DNA of 64,000 nucleotides from Lonicera japonica. Taxonomy: Eukaryota; Streptophyta; Magnoliopsida; Dipsacales; Caprifoliaceae. The DNA is taken from assembly GCA_021464415.1 (NCBI GenBank), contig JAKCWG010000512.1, positions 1 to 64,000 on the forward strand, read 5' to 3'. The translations under genes were made by a program, and so were the position numbers. The notes below the pieces were generated by a model. That model did no database searches, was not told the origin of the DNA, and saw nothing but the letters and a program-made list of their open reading frames with translations. Every line of letters starts with the position of its first letter. Position 1 is the first letter of the stretch. Positions 23,475 to 35,784 of this stretch are shown piece after piece.

Positions 23475-26400
23475 CTATGTTGAAATTAGTGTTGTCTTAA
23501 ATCTCACCGTATTTGCAGTTATTGTCACATAGATCCAATCTCGTATTTGGTCCAAAATCTTGAAATATGTGCAACTTCATGAGTTTCAGAGCACTAATGG
23601 ACCAATGAATCCCCAAAATCCAATAGCAAAACTAAGAACTACATTAACATAGAACCCTGTTGTTACAAATATATCCTCAGCTTTGCTATGATCATTAGGT
23701 GGAGGAAACGAAGTTGATTCATCTTTTTGGCACCGAGGCAGCGGAAGCCCACAAAGTTTGTCATTTCCAGCATACATAAAGACATTGAAGGTGTCATGTT
23801 TAGTGCTTCGTGGAATTTTACCCGAAAAATTGTTACTTGACAAGTCCAAGACATTAATAGAATTCAATCTTCCAAGACCGATAGGAATCACACCAAAAAG
23901 CTGGTTTCTGGACAAATCAAGAATTTCTAGCTTCTTCATTTGATTAATCTTTTGAATTACAGGTCCAGTCAAATTGTTTCTTGAAAGGTTCATGGAAATT
24001 AATCCGTCAAGACTTGAGAGTCCTTGGGGAATTTGTCCGACTAGTTTATTATTAGAAAGATCAATGCATTTTAATAGTCCCTGAATACTTTTGTACTTTG
24101 ACATTTTTTCCTTTCCAGTGCACCAATGCACTAGGCACATATTCTCTTATGTAGTAATAAGACTGACATTAGAATAGACATGGTCATACTCGAATTTTCT
24201 GTTTGAATCAAAGAATGAAGTTTGTTGAAGCATTGTGGAATGTTTCTTGATAGTTTGTTCTGAGAAAGGTCGAAGACTTGAGAATAATTAAGAAGACACG
24301 TGTTAGGGGGTGTGCTTATATGGAAACCATTCATTCGAAAACGAAGGACAACTAAAAGTGTTAGGTATGTCCTTATCCAAGCCGGTAGTTGTCCTGATAA
24401 CTTATTTTCACTAATATCAATAACTTTTAGAGATGAATAGTTCTTCAAAGATGAAGGGAGTTCCTCTATTAAACTATTGTTACGCAAGTTTAATAATTAT
24501 TTAAGCTAGTCTAAGAAGCGAAAAGAGGCTGGAATTTTCCAGGAGAAATTATTGTTTGCCGAATCAAGAATTTATAAGTTATTCGCGTTAATCCAATAGT
24601 CTGGAACCTCACTTGATACAAGGTTGTCTAAGAGGTCGAGAAATTGTAAATGCTCAGTCACAATTGTGTACAATGAAATAATTGATCCAGAGAACATATT
24701 TTTAGAGAGATTCATCGAGGACTTATGAGGAAACAAAGGTATTAGACCCTTAAAATGATTAGAACTCAAATCTATTTGATCAAGGATAACAAACTTGAGC
24801 AATAAATCGGGTAGCATGGCATGGATCTGGTTGTCCGAGATATTTAGGTAATATAATCTAGGTGAGAAATCACAAAACCAATGTGGAACTGTATCCAAAA
24901 TTCCAGCACCAGACATATCAAGAGATGATACATTACTTTGAGACCGAATCCATTATGGGAAATGAGGTCCCAACTTGCAGTTTGTAAGTACAATAGCATC
25001 CAACTGAAAACGAGGAGTCCAATCAAAGCTGAACTTCAAAGTCAAAAAGTTAAAAAACAAGTCTAATTCATTCAAGTTGGAAAGTTCCCCGATGCTTTCG
25101 GTTAGTCTCTCATGTATCTTATTGTTTGTAAAAGGCAAGTATCTCAACAAAGGAAATGATGTTAGGTTAGGAAGTTGTTTAGTTAAATTGTTAGAAGATA
25201 GGTCCAATGACTGTAAACAATTTATGTTTTTGAAAGATTTTGGAATCTCACCTGCAAGGGCACATTAACGAAAATTGAGCTTTCGAGGGACATCATATTC
25301 CCAAAAGCATCAGGAATAGAACCTCCTAAAGGATTAAGAGAAATGTCAATTTCAGCAAGGCTACTACTGAAATTGAATAACCATTTGTGAATCGAAGAAT
25401 TAGTGAAACTGTTATAAGACAGGTCAATTATAGAAGGAGGAATATAAGAAAAGTTTGTTAGGTGAAGTGGGGGAGAAATGATTCCAGGGAGTTGGCAATC
25501 AACAAGGGGCAAACTTGATAAGAAAGATAGCCTATCGATGGATTGTAGTAAGTCGACATTCTCAAGGTCAATCCAACTGAGATCAAGGTGTCGTAACAAA
25601 CGAATATCAGAAAGCCACTATAGGTTATCGATAGTCAGGTGGTAATTAGGCCCCAAGTTAAGAGAGCGCAAGTTAGTAAGGTTCCCAAGCTGATGAGGAA
25701 CTCTACCAAGAAAGCCAATGAATGACAGATCCAAGTGTTGTAATTTGCTGATGGAATAAATGAATTATGGGAATGGGATTGAGTGGAAATGATTGTAACT
25801 GAGGTCCAAATACTTGAAGTTAGTAAGCTTCCTAAGCTGATGAGGAACTCTACCAACAAAGTAATTGTATGACATATTCAAGTGTTGTAATTTGCTTAGG
25901 GAACCAATGAATTCTGGGATTGGGCTCCACTGGAAATAGTTGTAATTGAGGTCCAAATACTTCAAGTTATTCAATTCATGTAAAGATGGACTAACCTTTC
26001 CACTGAGATGAACCTAATTACCATTGGCTCTATCACCCTGACCATGAAGATCGAGAACAATCACATGACCAGTACAGTTGCTACAGCAGATTCCTCTCCA
26101 TTAATTTGTAGTAGTCTTCTTCTTGGCTCTGGTAGCCAAAAATGTGAAAATTAACAATTTAAACAAAAAATAAAACCGAGTCTCGTGTATCACATGATCT
26201 CCTTAAAACAATTAAGCCGCCTCCCACGGTGCTTATGAGGTTTGTTATGGCCTTTGTCTCCCAGGATGAAACGGTAAAGAGTGTCTACCTTTAGCACTTG
26301 GTGTTTCTCGCTAAACGAACTTAAATTGTGTTTGAACTTTATCACCACCAAACAAGACTAGTCTAGAAAGAAGGATAGAGGATTTCGTGAGAGAGATGTG

Positions 26401-27314
26401 TGTGTTTAGATGTGTAGAAAGATGTCTCCAAGCCTCCAATTTATACAAGGGGAAGGATCTCTAGAATTAATATCCTATTAATTAAAAAAAAAACGTTTAG
26501 TGTTTAATTGCAACAATTAAACCAAAAACGTTTTTACAATTAAATAAGAATTAATTCAAACGGTTTTAAATTAATTTGAATTTAAAATCTCTTAATTAAG
26601 AGAAATTCAAAAAATTAAAATGGGTGTGTTTAAAGAAAATAAAAGAACTGAAAAACTCTGAATGCAAAACATGACCCCGCGTGGCTGGCCATTTTCGGAG
26701 CGACATTCGTGTTCGCAGGTGCGGGCGCACACAAGCCAAGCCTGTGTCAAGCCAAATTCGATCCGTGATTTGCACCCCCCACCCCCAGCGCCTGGGTGCA
26801 TGAGAGAGAGCCTTATATTTCTTAGAAGCTTATGAGCTAGTGAAAGATTATCCTTTATAAATTCATAAATGTTTTTCCAAAGTTCCAATGTAGGACTAAC
26901 ATTTCCTATTTTATTTTTCATCTCAAGTAGCTCACTTTGGGTGACAATTTCTCATTCACCCCAAATCCGTTTTGAGCATACAAATACACGATCTCGATGT
27001 ACTCACGGAGGATAATACGAATCTATAATTTCCTTTCACAACCGAGTGTGAAACCCCATTTAAAATTACCCTAAAAAAGGCATCAAAATCATTTTTTCCA
27101 ACAGGCTCCCCCAAGAAGAGAGAAGTTCTAATTTGTCCTCCACAATTTCTTTTTTAAAATCAAGGAGGGCTTGTTTCACACTGTCCCTGCACCTCATCAG
27201 TTTCACAACTATATTATTTCCAGCACCTCCTGAACTGTAAAGTAAAAAAGTGAAGGCTACAAACAAAGGAAGGTTTTCAAAGAACATTGATTTTCCTATT
27301 ATTTTGGAAAACAT
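23475..27314 (-). pseudogene. LRR receptor-like protein (Cf/EIX type) pseudogene
   Basis: On the minus strand the remains follow the receptor-like-protein plan in order: a hydrophobic leader (LPLFVAFTFLLYSS); LRR N-cap (CRDSVKQALLDFKKEIVEDK, LELLSSWGS, then after an insertion WRGICCSN and TGHVIVLDLHG); many 24-residue extracellular LRRs (LKYLDLNYNYF, LQHLNMSYNYFVGRVPHQL, LDLSSNNFSGKIP); C-terminal cap (NDKLCGLPLPRCQ); an acidic linker; a transmembrane helix (FYVNVVLSFAIGFWGFIGPL); and a short cytoplasmic tail (ILDQIRDWIYVTITANTVRF) ending near 23475. It has no kinase. Disabling changes: a 974-bp LTR in the N-cap, a frameshift at about 26100, stops at about 26010, 25620, 24950, 24560 and 24135, a frameshift near 25260, and stops after GPLVL. 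The N-cap cysteine pair appears as Tyr-Tyr. Such proteins act at the plasma membrane with SOBIR1-type partner kinases; this copy cannot encode one. Confidence 0.9.
26130..27103. mobile_element. Solo LTR (974 bp) inside the receptor-like-protein pseudogene
   Basis: Starts TGGTAG and ends CCAACA (TG...CA), flanked by perfect GGCTC copies at 26125-26129 and 27104-27108. Removing it joins the SSWGS half of the LRR N-cap to its second half, which confirms insertion. Orientation is probably minus (TGTTGGAAAAAATG start). It contains no coding region; the open frame at 26607-26921 shows no domain. Confidence 0.85.
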
Positions 27315-27539
27315 AATTATGAAAGCAAATGATATATTTTTTTTGATGTTTTGAGTTACTCAGACTTTGCAATCCCCAATTTTTATACCCAAAAGTTCCT
27401 TGGAAAGGCTTGCTTTCTTCGTGCTGTACATGGTCTTTTACCCTTTTAGTACACGGTCTCTTAAATGGTGTCATAAGTGGAAATGCATTTTTTTTAAAAA
27501 TCTAACTTTGGCTCTGGCGAGTACATAAATGCATAGATA

Positions 27540-27800
27540 TTATGTAGTAGATACTATTTTTTTTAGCGCACATACTATCAGTTAGGAGAGCACTAGAGAT
27601 ATCAAAAAAATAGTATTTCCAAAGACTCGCATCTTTTAAAATTAAGATAGTATCTACCGGCCGGGTCCTAAATTTTTCTTGAAATAAAATATGTTTATGT
27701 TTAAATTAGATTCAGAGCTTTTGACATGAGTGATCACTTGCTGTGATATATTCCTAAGTAGATATGGCCTATGCTTGATGGCATGGTAAAAAAAAAATGA
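27540..27800. repeat. Dispersed repeat, copy 1 (pair with 30520-30805)
   Basis: Shares with 30520-30805 the segments ACTAGAGATA(T/C)CAAAAAAA, CATCTTTTAAAA, TCCTAAATTTTTCTTGAAAT and GAGTGATC, in the same order and orientation, about 3 kb apart. It looks like an old segmental or transposon duplication; no termini are identified. Confidence 0.5.
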
Positions 27801-27869
27801 TGGTTAAAAACCAATATTGATGGTAAATAAAATTGATATCTAACTTAGTCGAAACAAATTATAATTGCC

Positions 27870-28143
27870 GTATGAAATGCAAAAACAAATGCCCAAAATA
27901 AGTTGAGGCATGTGATTAGTTGCTCTTCATCTTATACTCATTTTTATAACCAAATGTCCTACATTCTTCTTTATTTTGTTGCGAAAAAAATTTCTTCCTC
28001 ACCCCAAAATAAATTTTTTCCATGGAAAAAGGCAAAAAATTAAAAGTTAATCTCATCACATGGCTTAAATTATTTTGTAACTTCTCACACAAATTAATTG
28101 TTTTTCTTACCATTTTCTATGTTCATATCAAACGGAGTTTATA
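27870..28143. mobile_element. MITE family copy (AATAAGTTGAGG / TCAAACGGAG type)
   Basis: Shares AAATAAGTTGAGGCATGTGA with the MITE at 41471-41765 and a right arm ending ATATCAAACGGAGTTTA like 61380-61641. The ends are not sharply defined here. Non-coding. Confidence 0.45.
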
Positions 28144-28342
28144 TGTTTATGTATCAGGACCCTTTTACCATTTCTATATACTAATTGAAAGACTTCGAGG
28201 AAAATTCTAAGCAAGTTACACCTTTATATGCATAAAAAAATCAACAGATGAAATAATTACTTTTAATTATTATGTTAGATATGTCTTAACCTTGTTAGGT
28301 TAGTTGTGCCTTAACTTGAAGATTAAATTTGTTAATTTGTTA

Positions 28343-28618
28343 GGTGTTGTTTGGTTGAGCTTTAAAAAAAAAAATTAGCATTTTGTTAAAATAGTGTTTG
28401 GGCCACTCATTTTAAAAAGATCATTCAAGTAAAAAGAATATTTTTTTCCTTTGTATGTTAGAAATTTTTTTAAGAAAATAATAAAAAACAAAGATTATAT
28501 ATTTTTTAAAATTTTTGAAAATAGTGTACCGTACACCAATCGAATTGAGAATTTTTTAAAATAAATTTGTATAAGAATAAATTTCAAATTAAACATTAAA
28601 CTCCAACCAAATAGAACC
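28343..28618. mobile_element. Tourist-like MITE (276 bp)
   Basis: TTA direct repeats flank inverted arms: left GGTGTTGTTTGGTTGAGCTT, right inverted GGTTCTATTTGGTTGGAGTT. The TTA duplication and G-rich TIR with TTTGGTTG fit PIF/Harbinger (Tourist) MITEs. The interior is AT-rich with no coding capacity. Confidence 0.65.
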
Positions 28619-28692
28619 TTAGAAAATTGCGTTGGAAAATAATGGGAAAGGAACTAGCTAGGTTTTATGGAAAGATTCTATTTAGTTCTATC

Positions 28693-30164
28693 GGGTGATT
28701 TACCTTTCGACATGCATTTATTTACCTCTATTCCACTTTGGCACCCAAAGTTTGCATTAATTCCCCTTTGACATCCATTTGGATGGATTTCGTTTGGTCA
28801 AAAAGTCAAACCGTTAAAAGCATTTTTCAATACCAAAAAAACCGCTATGGCTAGATTTAAAGTTTTACGAAGCCATTTTTACAAGGCCATATCTCACTCG
28901 ATTGACATCCAAATGGTGCGATCCACATATGGTTGGAAAACTCTTGCAACATAGATTATAAATACACTAATAATATTCAATGATAACCACTTTATATGCC
29001 TCAAATCACAGCCAAAGTTTTTAAAAAATCACATTTTTTACAGAAAAATTTCACGAAGTCATTTTCACAAGGTCATTTCGATCTCACTCGTTTCACATCC
29101 AAATGATGCGATCCACATAAGTTTCATAAGCCTTCTTCATGATTTAGAGGCAATTAAAGTGCATGTGTTTCAAGAGCTTTCCAACCATATGAGAATCGCA
29201 TTATTTGGATGTAAATCGAGTGAGATACGGCCTTGTAAAAATGGTTTCGTGAAACTTGTTGTTTTAAAAATGTGATTTTAATCATTTTTAGAGGCATATA
29301 AAGTGCTTATTATTGCATATTATTAGTGTATTTATAATCTTTGTTGTATGAGCTTTCCAACTATATGTTAATCACATCATTTGGATGTGAAACGAGTGAG
29401 ATCGATATGGCCTTGTGTAAATGGCTTCGTGATTTTTTTTTGTAAAAAGTGTGATTTTTTACCAACTTTGGCTGCGATTTGAGACATATAAAGTGGTTAT
29501 CATTGAATACTATTAGCGTATTTATAATCTATGTTGCAAGAGCCTTCCAACCATATGTGGATTGCATCATTTGGATGTCAATCGAGTGAGATATGGCCTT
29601 CTGAAAATGACTTCGTGAAACTTTTTTTGTAAAAATATGATTTTTTACCAACTTTGATAGTGATTTAGAGGCATATAAAGTGCTTGATATTGAATATTAT
29701 TAGCGTATTTATAATCTATTTTGCAAGAGCTTTCCAACCATATGTGAATCGCATTATTTGAATATGAATCAAGTGAGATATGTCCGTGTGAAAATGGCTT
29801 CGCTAAACTTTTTTTGTAAAAAATATGATTTTTTACCAACTTTGGTAGCTATTTAGAGGCATTTAAAGTGCTTATTATTCAAATTATTAGTGTATTTATA
29901 ATATATGTTGTAAGAGCTTTCCAACCATACGTGAATTGCATCATTTGGATGTGAATCGAATGAGATCTGGTTTTGTAAAAATAGCTTCGTGAACATTTAA
30001 ATCTAGCCACATGGGTATTTTTGGAATTGAAAAATGTACTTAATGATTTGACTTTTTGACCGGATGAAATCTATCTAAATGGGTGTCAAAGCGGAATAAA
30101 TACAAACTTTGGGTACTAAAGTGGAATAGATGTAAATAAATGAGGGTCATGAGGTAAATCACCC
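28693..30164. mobile_element. 1.5-kb terminal-inverted-repeat element filled with about 187-bp tandem repeats
   Basis: The left arm GGGTGATTTACCTTTCGACA continues through TCCACTTTGGCACCCAAAGT and is repeated inverted at the right end (ACTAAAGTGGAATAGATG...GGTAAATCACCC), giving terminal inverted repeats of about 200 bp. Between them is a tandem array: 'gctttccaacCATATG', 'CGCATtATTTGGATGT' and 'CGAGTGAGAT' recur at about 29178, 29356, 29545, 29732 and 29919 (spacings about 178-189 bp). Two further units near 28870-28950 and 29085-29130 lie in the opposite orientation. Only TTCTAT is shared by both flanks. This resembles a Mutator-like or foldback non-autonomous element. Confidence 0.65.
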
Positions 30165-30519
30165 TTCTATTTATCACATAGGCCAAGGTCTATGGTAAAG
30201 TCTTTAATGGCTATAAATTGAACATTAAAAAATTTAGAAAGAAATATAGCTTTTTAAGAATCGGGATGAGCATATAAGTGATAAAAGATATCAAACGGGT
30301 ATTTTTGAGAATTGGGATGAGCGTATAAGAGACAAAAGGATAATGGTTTTAGATGAAAAGGCATTTTTAAGAGTTGAAATAAGGGAGTTTTAAGATAAAG
30401 TTCTCGTGTTTGAAAATTTTAAGGTTGCAATGCCTCATTTTTTTTTTAGATGATGTGGTTTGCGGAGATAATATTTTTTTTGGTACATGCCTCTAGAGAT
30501 GACGCATATATATATAAAT

Positions 30520-30805
30520 ACTACACGGTAAATAATAATTTTTTCAGCGCACACACTAGCATTTATGCCCAGGGATACTAGAGATACCAAAAAAAATGTA
30601 TCTCAAAAGACCACATCTTTTAAAAAATAGTATTTACTGGGATCTCATCCTTGAAAAAAAAAATGTGAGGAATTGGATCCTAAATTTTTCTTGAAATAAA
30701 ATTTGTATACGTTTATTTTTAACTCTTAGAGCTTTTATAATGAGTGATCGGTAGCTATGACATATTCAAAACTAGATACTGCCCATGCGAGACGGTATGG
30801 TTAAA
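30520..30805. repeat. Dispersed repeat, copy 2 (pair with 27540-27800)
   Basis: Same ordered blocks as the copy at 27540-27800, with an extra about 30-bp insertion near 30645-30670. No open frame. Confidence 0.5.
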
Positions 30806-30977
30806 AAACGTGATAATTAAAAACAAGTGTACCGTATAATAAAAATGCAAGACAAATAATAACGGTACAAATTAGAATTTAATTCAAGCACACTAATTTT
30901 ATTCACAATAGAAACTAATATTACTTTATGGTTGGGTATGCAATAAAATTTGCTAACTAAGTTAGTTTGAAATATCT

Positions 30978-31348
30978 GGACTTGGCTCCTCTCCATTATC
31001 TCTTCGGTCAAATTTCGTCCAATGGGTTGAGTTCGAGAGCTAAACGGATGAATTTTTTCATGAAACTTGGTGGAGATAATCCATATAATGAGTAGATCAT
31101 CTCTACAAAATTTCATCCAGAAATTCAAACCAGAATTACGTGTAATAAAAATTTGATACATATGTTTATTTTTGACCATTAAAGGTATAGATGATCATTA
31201 CACCCACTTCTAAATTGAATTTTCTAATAAAATTTTGTGGAAATGATAATCTCCACAAATTTTCATGAAAAAATTCTTCCGTTTATCTGTCGAACTAGAC
31301 TCCATTGAACGAAATTGAATTAAAAGGTAATGGAGAGGAGCCAAGTCC
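30978..31348. mobile_element. Mutator-like MITE (371 bp)
   Basis: The left arm GGACTTGGCTCCTCTCCATT is matched by the inverted right arm ending AATGGAGAGGAGCCAAGTCC; the arms extend about 70 bp with some mismatches. Flanks are the 9-bp GAAATATCT (30969-30977) and GAAATAACT (31349-31357), a Mutator-type duplication with one mismatch. A diverged relative of its inner part (AAACTTTGTGGAGG...AAAATTTCAT...CAAACCAGAA) is at about 33530-33720. Confidence 0.8.
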
Positions 31349-31702
31349 GAAATAACTAATAATTGTCATACGACATTAAATGCAACAACAGTTGCCAAAA
31401 AAATATATTTACGTAAGTTCATTTTACAAAAGCTTATAAATAAATTACACTACAAAACATCTGAAGATTGAATCAATAACGACTGACTATCCTTCGTTTT
31501 GAATATTTTTTCTTTAACATAGTTTTATATTCACAACAATTTTTGCTATATGATATAGATTAGTATATTTCAAAAATAAAAATTTTAGGAAAATATGAAT
31601 TTTGCACTTAAAGTTATGACAGTATAATTTTATTTTACTTTTATCAGGAAAAACTAATCAAAAGACCGATTAATATGATTTTACATAAAAAGGAAAATTC
31701 TA

Positions 31703-31761
31703 AGCAAATAGCTTTATTACTTTGAATGTAATTTCCATTCAAAGTAATAAAGCTATTTGCT
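31703..31761. repeat. Perfect 26-bp hairpin
   Basis: The arm 31703-31728 (begins AGCAAATAGC, ends TTTGAATG) is followed after a 7-base loop (TAATTTC) by its exact reverse complement at 31736-31761. The flanking AAGACCGATTAATATGATTTT (about 31662-31682) has a diverged direct copy at about 31851-31872. Confidence 0.85.
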
Positions 31762-32936
31762 AAGAAAAAAAAAATACCCAAAAGTTAATTGTAAAGACTT
31801 TACTTCCCTCGTGTCGTCTCCACTTCACATTAATCAAAGAAGACTAATTGGAAGACCCATTAATGTTATTTTGCATGGTAGAGGAAAGTTCTTAGCAAGA
31901 AACCCGTTTATGGCCACCACCACATGTTCTCATCAAAAACATTTCTATATAGAATGTAACTCTCCTTGGTATTCTGGTATATTAAGAAAAGAAAAAAAAA
32001 TAGTCAAAAATGACAAAAATAAAAATAAAATAATGTCACAAAATGTCGATTTTACGGTGCTAAGGTTATCAAATATTGAGCAAATAATGCTACACTTACT
32101 GGATTTATTTGGCAATTACACATACCAAATGTATTGATAGGTTGTATATTTTAGAAATGTACAACTCATTGATACATCGGATATAATTTTCTAGTAAACA
32201 AAACCAGAAATAATATAATTTTCTTAATTTATTAGCCTTCAATAAATACGGGAAGTTCACAGAGCTGCTCATAGCAGCTCTCTCAAAATTACTAATAATT
32301 GACTTTACCTTTATGCAAGTCTTCCTTCCAGCTTTATCAATTTCTTTTTCTTTTAGCGGAAGACTTAATTGACTAGTTCTAATTTTGTTTAGAAAAATGA
32401 TTTTCTTACCGGGTTTTCTTATCGGTGCTTTACATGGGTTGTATATTGGTTGTACTTTGTGAATGTATAATCCATGTACTATATTATGGTAAGAATGTCT
32501 GATAAGATTATCCAGTAAGCACAACATTACTCTTTTGTTTATATTTGTTCAAGAAAATGATGCTTAGTCAAAGCATATATATAAACATATTTGTCTAGCG
32601 AATGTCTTAATATATATAATTATTTATTTAATGAAAGTGAAGACTTGGGATTTTTTTATGTTACGGTTTTTGGGTATCATGATATAAAGACTTAACAATG
32701 AGAAGTTAAAGGTAAGGAAGCGGGTAAACAAATTCTTTATGTACAAAAAATGTCCAAATATATATATACACATCACAAAAAGTCAATTGTAAAGTGCTAA
32801 ATCACTAAAATGTTGAGCAAAGATACTGTTAGTTATCGGATTTATCTAGTAGTTATTTATACTGGATGTATTAATAGATCGTATGTTATAGAAATTTACA
32901 ACTAATTATTAATACAGGCAATATAATTTTCCGTCT
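31762..32936. other. Unassigned region with a diverged internal duplication
   Basis: No gene recognised. The segment at 32056-32150 (GTGCTAAGGTTATCAAATAT... TGTATTGATAGGTTGTAT) has a diverged copy at 32794-32885 (GTGCTAAATCACTAAAATGT... TGTATTAATAGATCGTAT). CTTAGTCAAAGCATATATAT at 32563 recurs near 33771. The region seems to be built from an old tandem duplication. Confidence 0.35.
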
Positions 32937-33100
32937 TTCTTTCGAGTTTTTTTTTTTTTTTTTTGTCTTTTAGCGAAAGACATAATTGAATACCTTTATT
33001 CAAGTCTTCCTTCGAACTTCTTTTTTCTTTTAGTTGAAGACTTAACTGATTACCTTCATTCAAGTCTTCCAATTATTTTTGTTTTCTTTTATTGAAGTCG
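32937..33100. repeat. About 60-bp minisatellite, three units
   Basis: Units share CTTTTAG(C/T)(G/T)(A/G)AAGAC(A/T)TAA(T/C)TGA followed by TACCTT(T/C)ATTCAAGTCTTCC at about 32965, 33030 and partly 33060. A fourth related unit is at 32317-32380. AT-rich, non-coding. Confidence 0.6.
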
Positions 33101-33239
33101 AAATCCACCTGTAACCACCAGTATATATATATATATATATAAATATATATTTAATATTATATATAGTTGGAAACTAATTCGTTTATTGTTAAACCCGTGT
33201 CAAGTTTTTGGACTTTTGATTTTATCCTTTCATAGTTTC

Positions 33240-33350
33240 ATGCATTTAATCTCACAAAAAAATTATTTTTTTTAGCTTGAGTAATGGAATTTGAACCCTT
33301 GTACTTGGAAGGATTATAAAGCACCTCAGCCACCGGGCTACTTATTACTT
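33240..33350 (-). mobile_element. Probable tRNA-derived SINE
   Basis: Read on the minus strand: GTAGCCCGGTGGCTGAGGTG, then after about 30 bases GGGTTCAAATTCCATTACTC and an A-rich tail. TGGCTGAGGTG fits an RNA polymerase III A box and GGTTCAAATTCC a B box, with near-tRNA spacing. No cloverleaf or anticodon stem is apparent, so it is not a tRNA gene. The 3' end is not precisely set. Confidence 0.5.
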
Positions 33351-35784
33351 TTTTATGTTATTTTCTTTATATCACTTATATTTACGCTACACAAGTATCG
33401 CGTGTGTGTAAAAATGTAATATATGTATATATATATGTATATCAAAATCATTTTTAAGAGAATCTCTTACATTAAGAACAATAAAGACTGTCTATTTCGA
33501 GAGGTAAACAAATGATTTAATTTATTTATTTTCAAGAAACTTTGTGGAGGTATCTCTATTATGAGCAGATTATCTCCTCAAAATTTCATTAAAATATTCA
33601 AACCAGAACAAAGTAATGAAAATGTTATATATATATATATATATGTTTATTTTTTTCCCTTGAAATTTTATATGATCATATTTCTTAATGAAATTTAGTG
33701 GAGTTGATCTTCTCATTAGAGGGATCATCACCTTTTGCTCTGATTTTGTTTATATTATTTCAAGAAAATAACGCTTTAGTCAAAGCATATATATACATAG
33801 ATATATCTACCATAGGGAAGTTAGTATTTGGATCAGGATCAAAGTTGACACTATAATATATTATTTTATAATATTATCATTTGTTTTCTGAAGTAATTAA
33901 ATCAAGATGACAAAAAATTAAATTGATAATGCAATCCAAGATCTTGGCAACTTTTAAAAGACATCTATATTTCAAAACAGAAAAGTTGACAACTCTTTCC
34001 TATTTAAATGTCTCTTAATCTTAATTAAGGGCACTCATTCAATATCATTGGAATATGATAATTTTTAGCCATTAGATATTATTTCCCGCTTTAAAACATC
34101 AAATCAAACACAATATGCACAAAAAATATACAGTCAACACAGTAACTACCCCAATCTTCCCCTCTCACACTTTTGAAATTTGAATTATCTCTCTCTACTT
34201 TATAATTTTTCATGCCTGACATTTTTTTTTAATTCTAAAATTTTAATTTAGTAAAATTTTTATTTTTGAAATATCTACGTAAAATCCACTGAGAACAAAA
34301 AACTGTATACAAAATCTTAAGACTAACGTTAGTCCTTGATCCAATTTTATAATTTTTGTAATGTGATTTTTTATAATAAATTTATATATATATATATATT
34401 TCGGGCATTTGTTTTTCCATTTAATGTCATATATATGATAATTACTAATTATTTCAAATATAACCTTGACTGCGTAAACCTAATCCACAATCTAGTTCAC
34501 AGGAGCTTTAACACCATTTATCTTTCCCATTTGTGTTAAACAAAATCAGTAAGATCTAGGCAAATAAAAGGACCAAGTATTATTTTGTGGTCGGTTGAGG
34601 TTGAGAAAAGGAAGGCAAATAATATTACATAATCGGAAAAATATTGAAAGAACGCTATGATGCGTTGTAAATACGTTGGTTATTAAACTGAGTCTATCAT
34701 GGGTGGACTCTATACACATTTTTTGTACAGCTAACCAATGTATGTATGAAGTGCCAAATCCTTATATCCTCTAATCATGTCTTGAAATTGTGTCATTCAA
34801 AAGTTATTGGATCGAATATAGATTAAGGTACATGGCCTCGGCTCTCTTGAAAATAATGTGACACAAATAGTTCTAACTACGCATCACAGTTGCAAATAAT
34901 TGCATACACTAACAACAACAAAATAGAATTTAAGTGATTGACACTGTGAGTATATACTCAGCCCTCCCCATCTCTAATTTTCTTCTAAATATAAATTATG
35001 CATTATATAGTTACACTATATTATTAATATGTCAATTTGAAATATATATAGTTCAATATTGGTTGGAATAAATTACAGTTTTCAAATTTCTTGTGTAATT
35101 TCATACAAACGTGTATCACATATTCATAAATTTTACTAAGAGCCCAGTTTAATGTAACATTTCCAAAGAAGAATAGATAGAATTCAGCCAATGTTTCATT
35201 TGCAGGAAGAATATTGTATCAGCAAGGCATACAAAAAACGGAAAATATTCATATAGTTGTAAATCACAAATTAACAACAGATATATATAGGACAACAATA
35301 AGTGCAACATGACGCACAATTAATCACAAGCTCCTACACCAAAAAACTAGAGTGTTATTTATTTATGGAAGATATGATACTCGAAGTTTCGAGCATCGCC
35401 ATGATATGTAGATTCATAGATTCAGATGTCCTTGAGGTTGTAGAAATTAAAGATCTCTCGGCCTCAATTGATGTGTTCGGCAATCTGTAGAATGAACTTG
35501 AACCGTACATCTTCCTTTGATACTAAAAGAGAAAAGCAAATGGTTTCTTAGTGTGTTAATCTCTACCTGGTGAGCAGAAGTATCAATTTAAAAAAAAATG
35601 TAGAATGTTGTAAAATTTAATTTTAACATTGTCCATACTTATAAGAGTCAAGTTATTAACATCATTTGACATATAAGAGACTAATCTTGTGCTTCATACC
35701 TGAACACCATCTATGGTGATAGACACAATATAGGCAGTAAAATGAGTTCTTCTTTCCACTTATTCCCTACTAATAACACCTTTC
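33351..35784. other. Gene-free AT-rich region
   Basis: No convincing coding region. It contains AT microsatellite runs (33418-33440, 33629-33645, 34385-34402) and a diverged relative of the Mutator-like MITE at 33530-33730. The rest is unassigned. Confidence 0.35.

Noticed and set aside
32937..33100. CRISPR-like array
   Set aside because: The units are contiguous diverged tandem repeats without unique spacers, in plant nuclear DNA.
33260..33345. A tRNA gene on the minus strand
   Set aside because: A and B boxes are present but no acceptor, D or anticodon stems can be formed; fits a SINE better.
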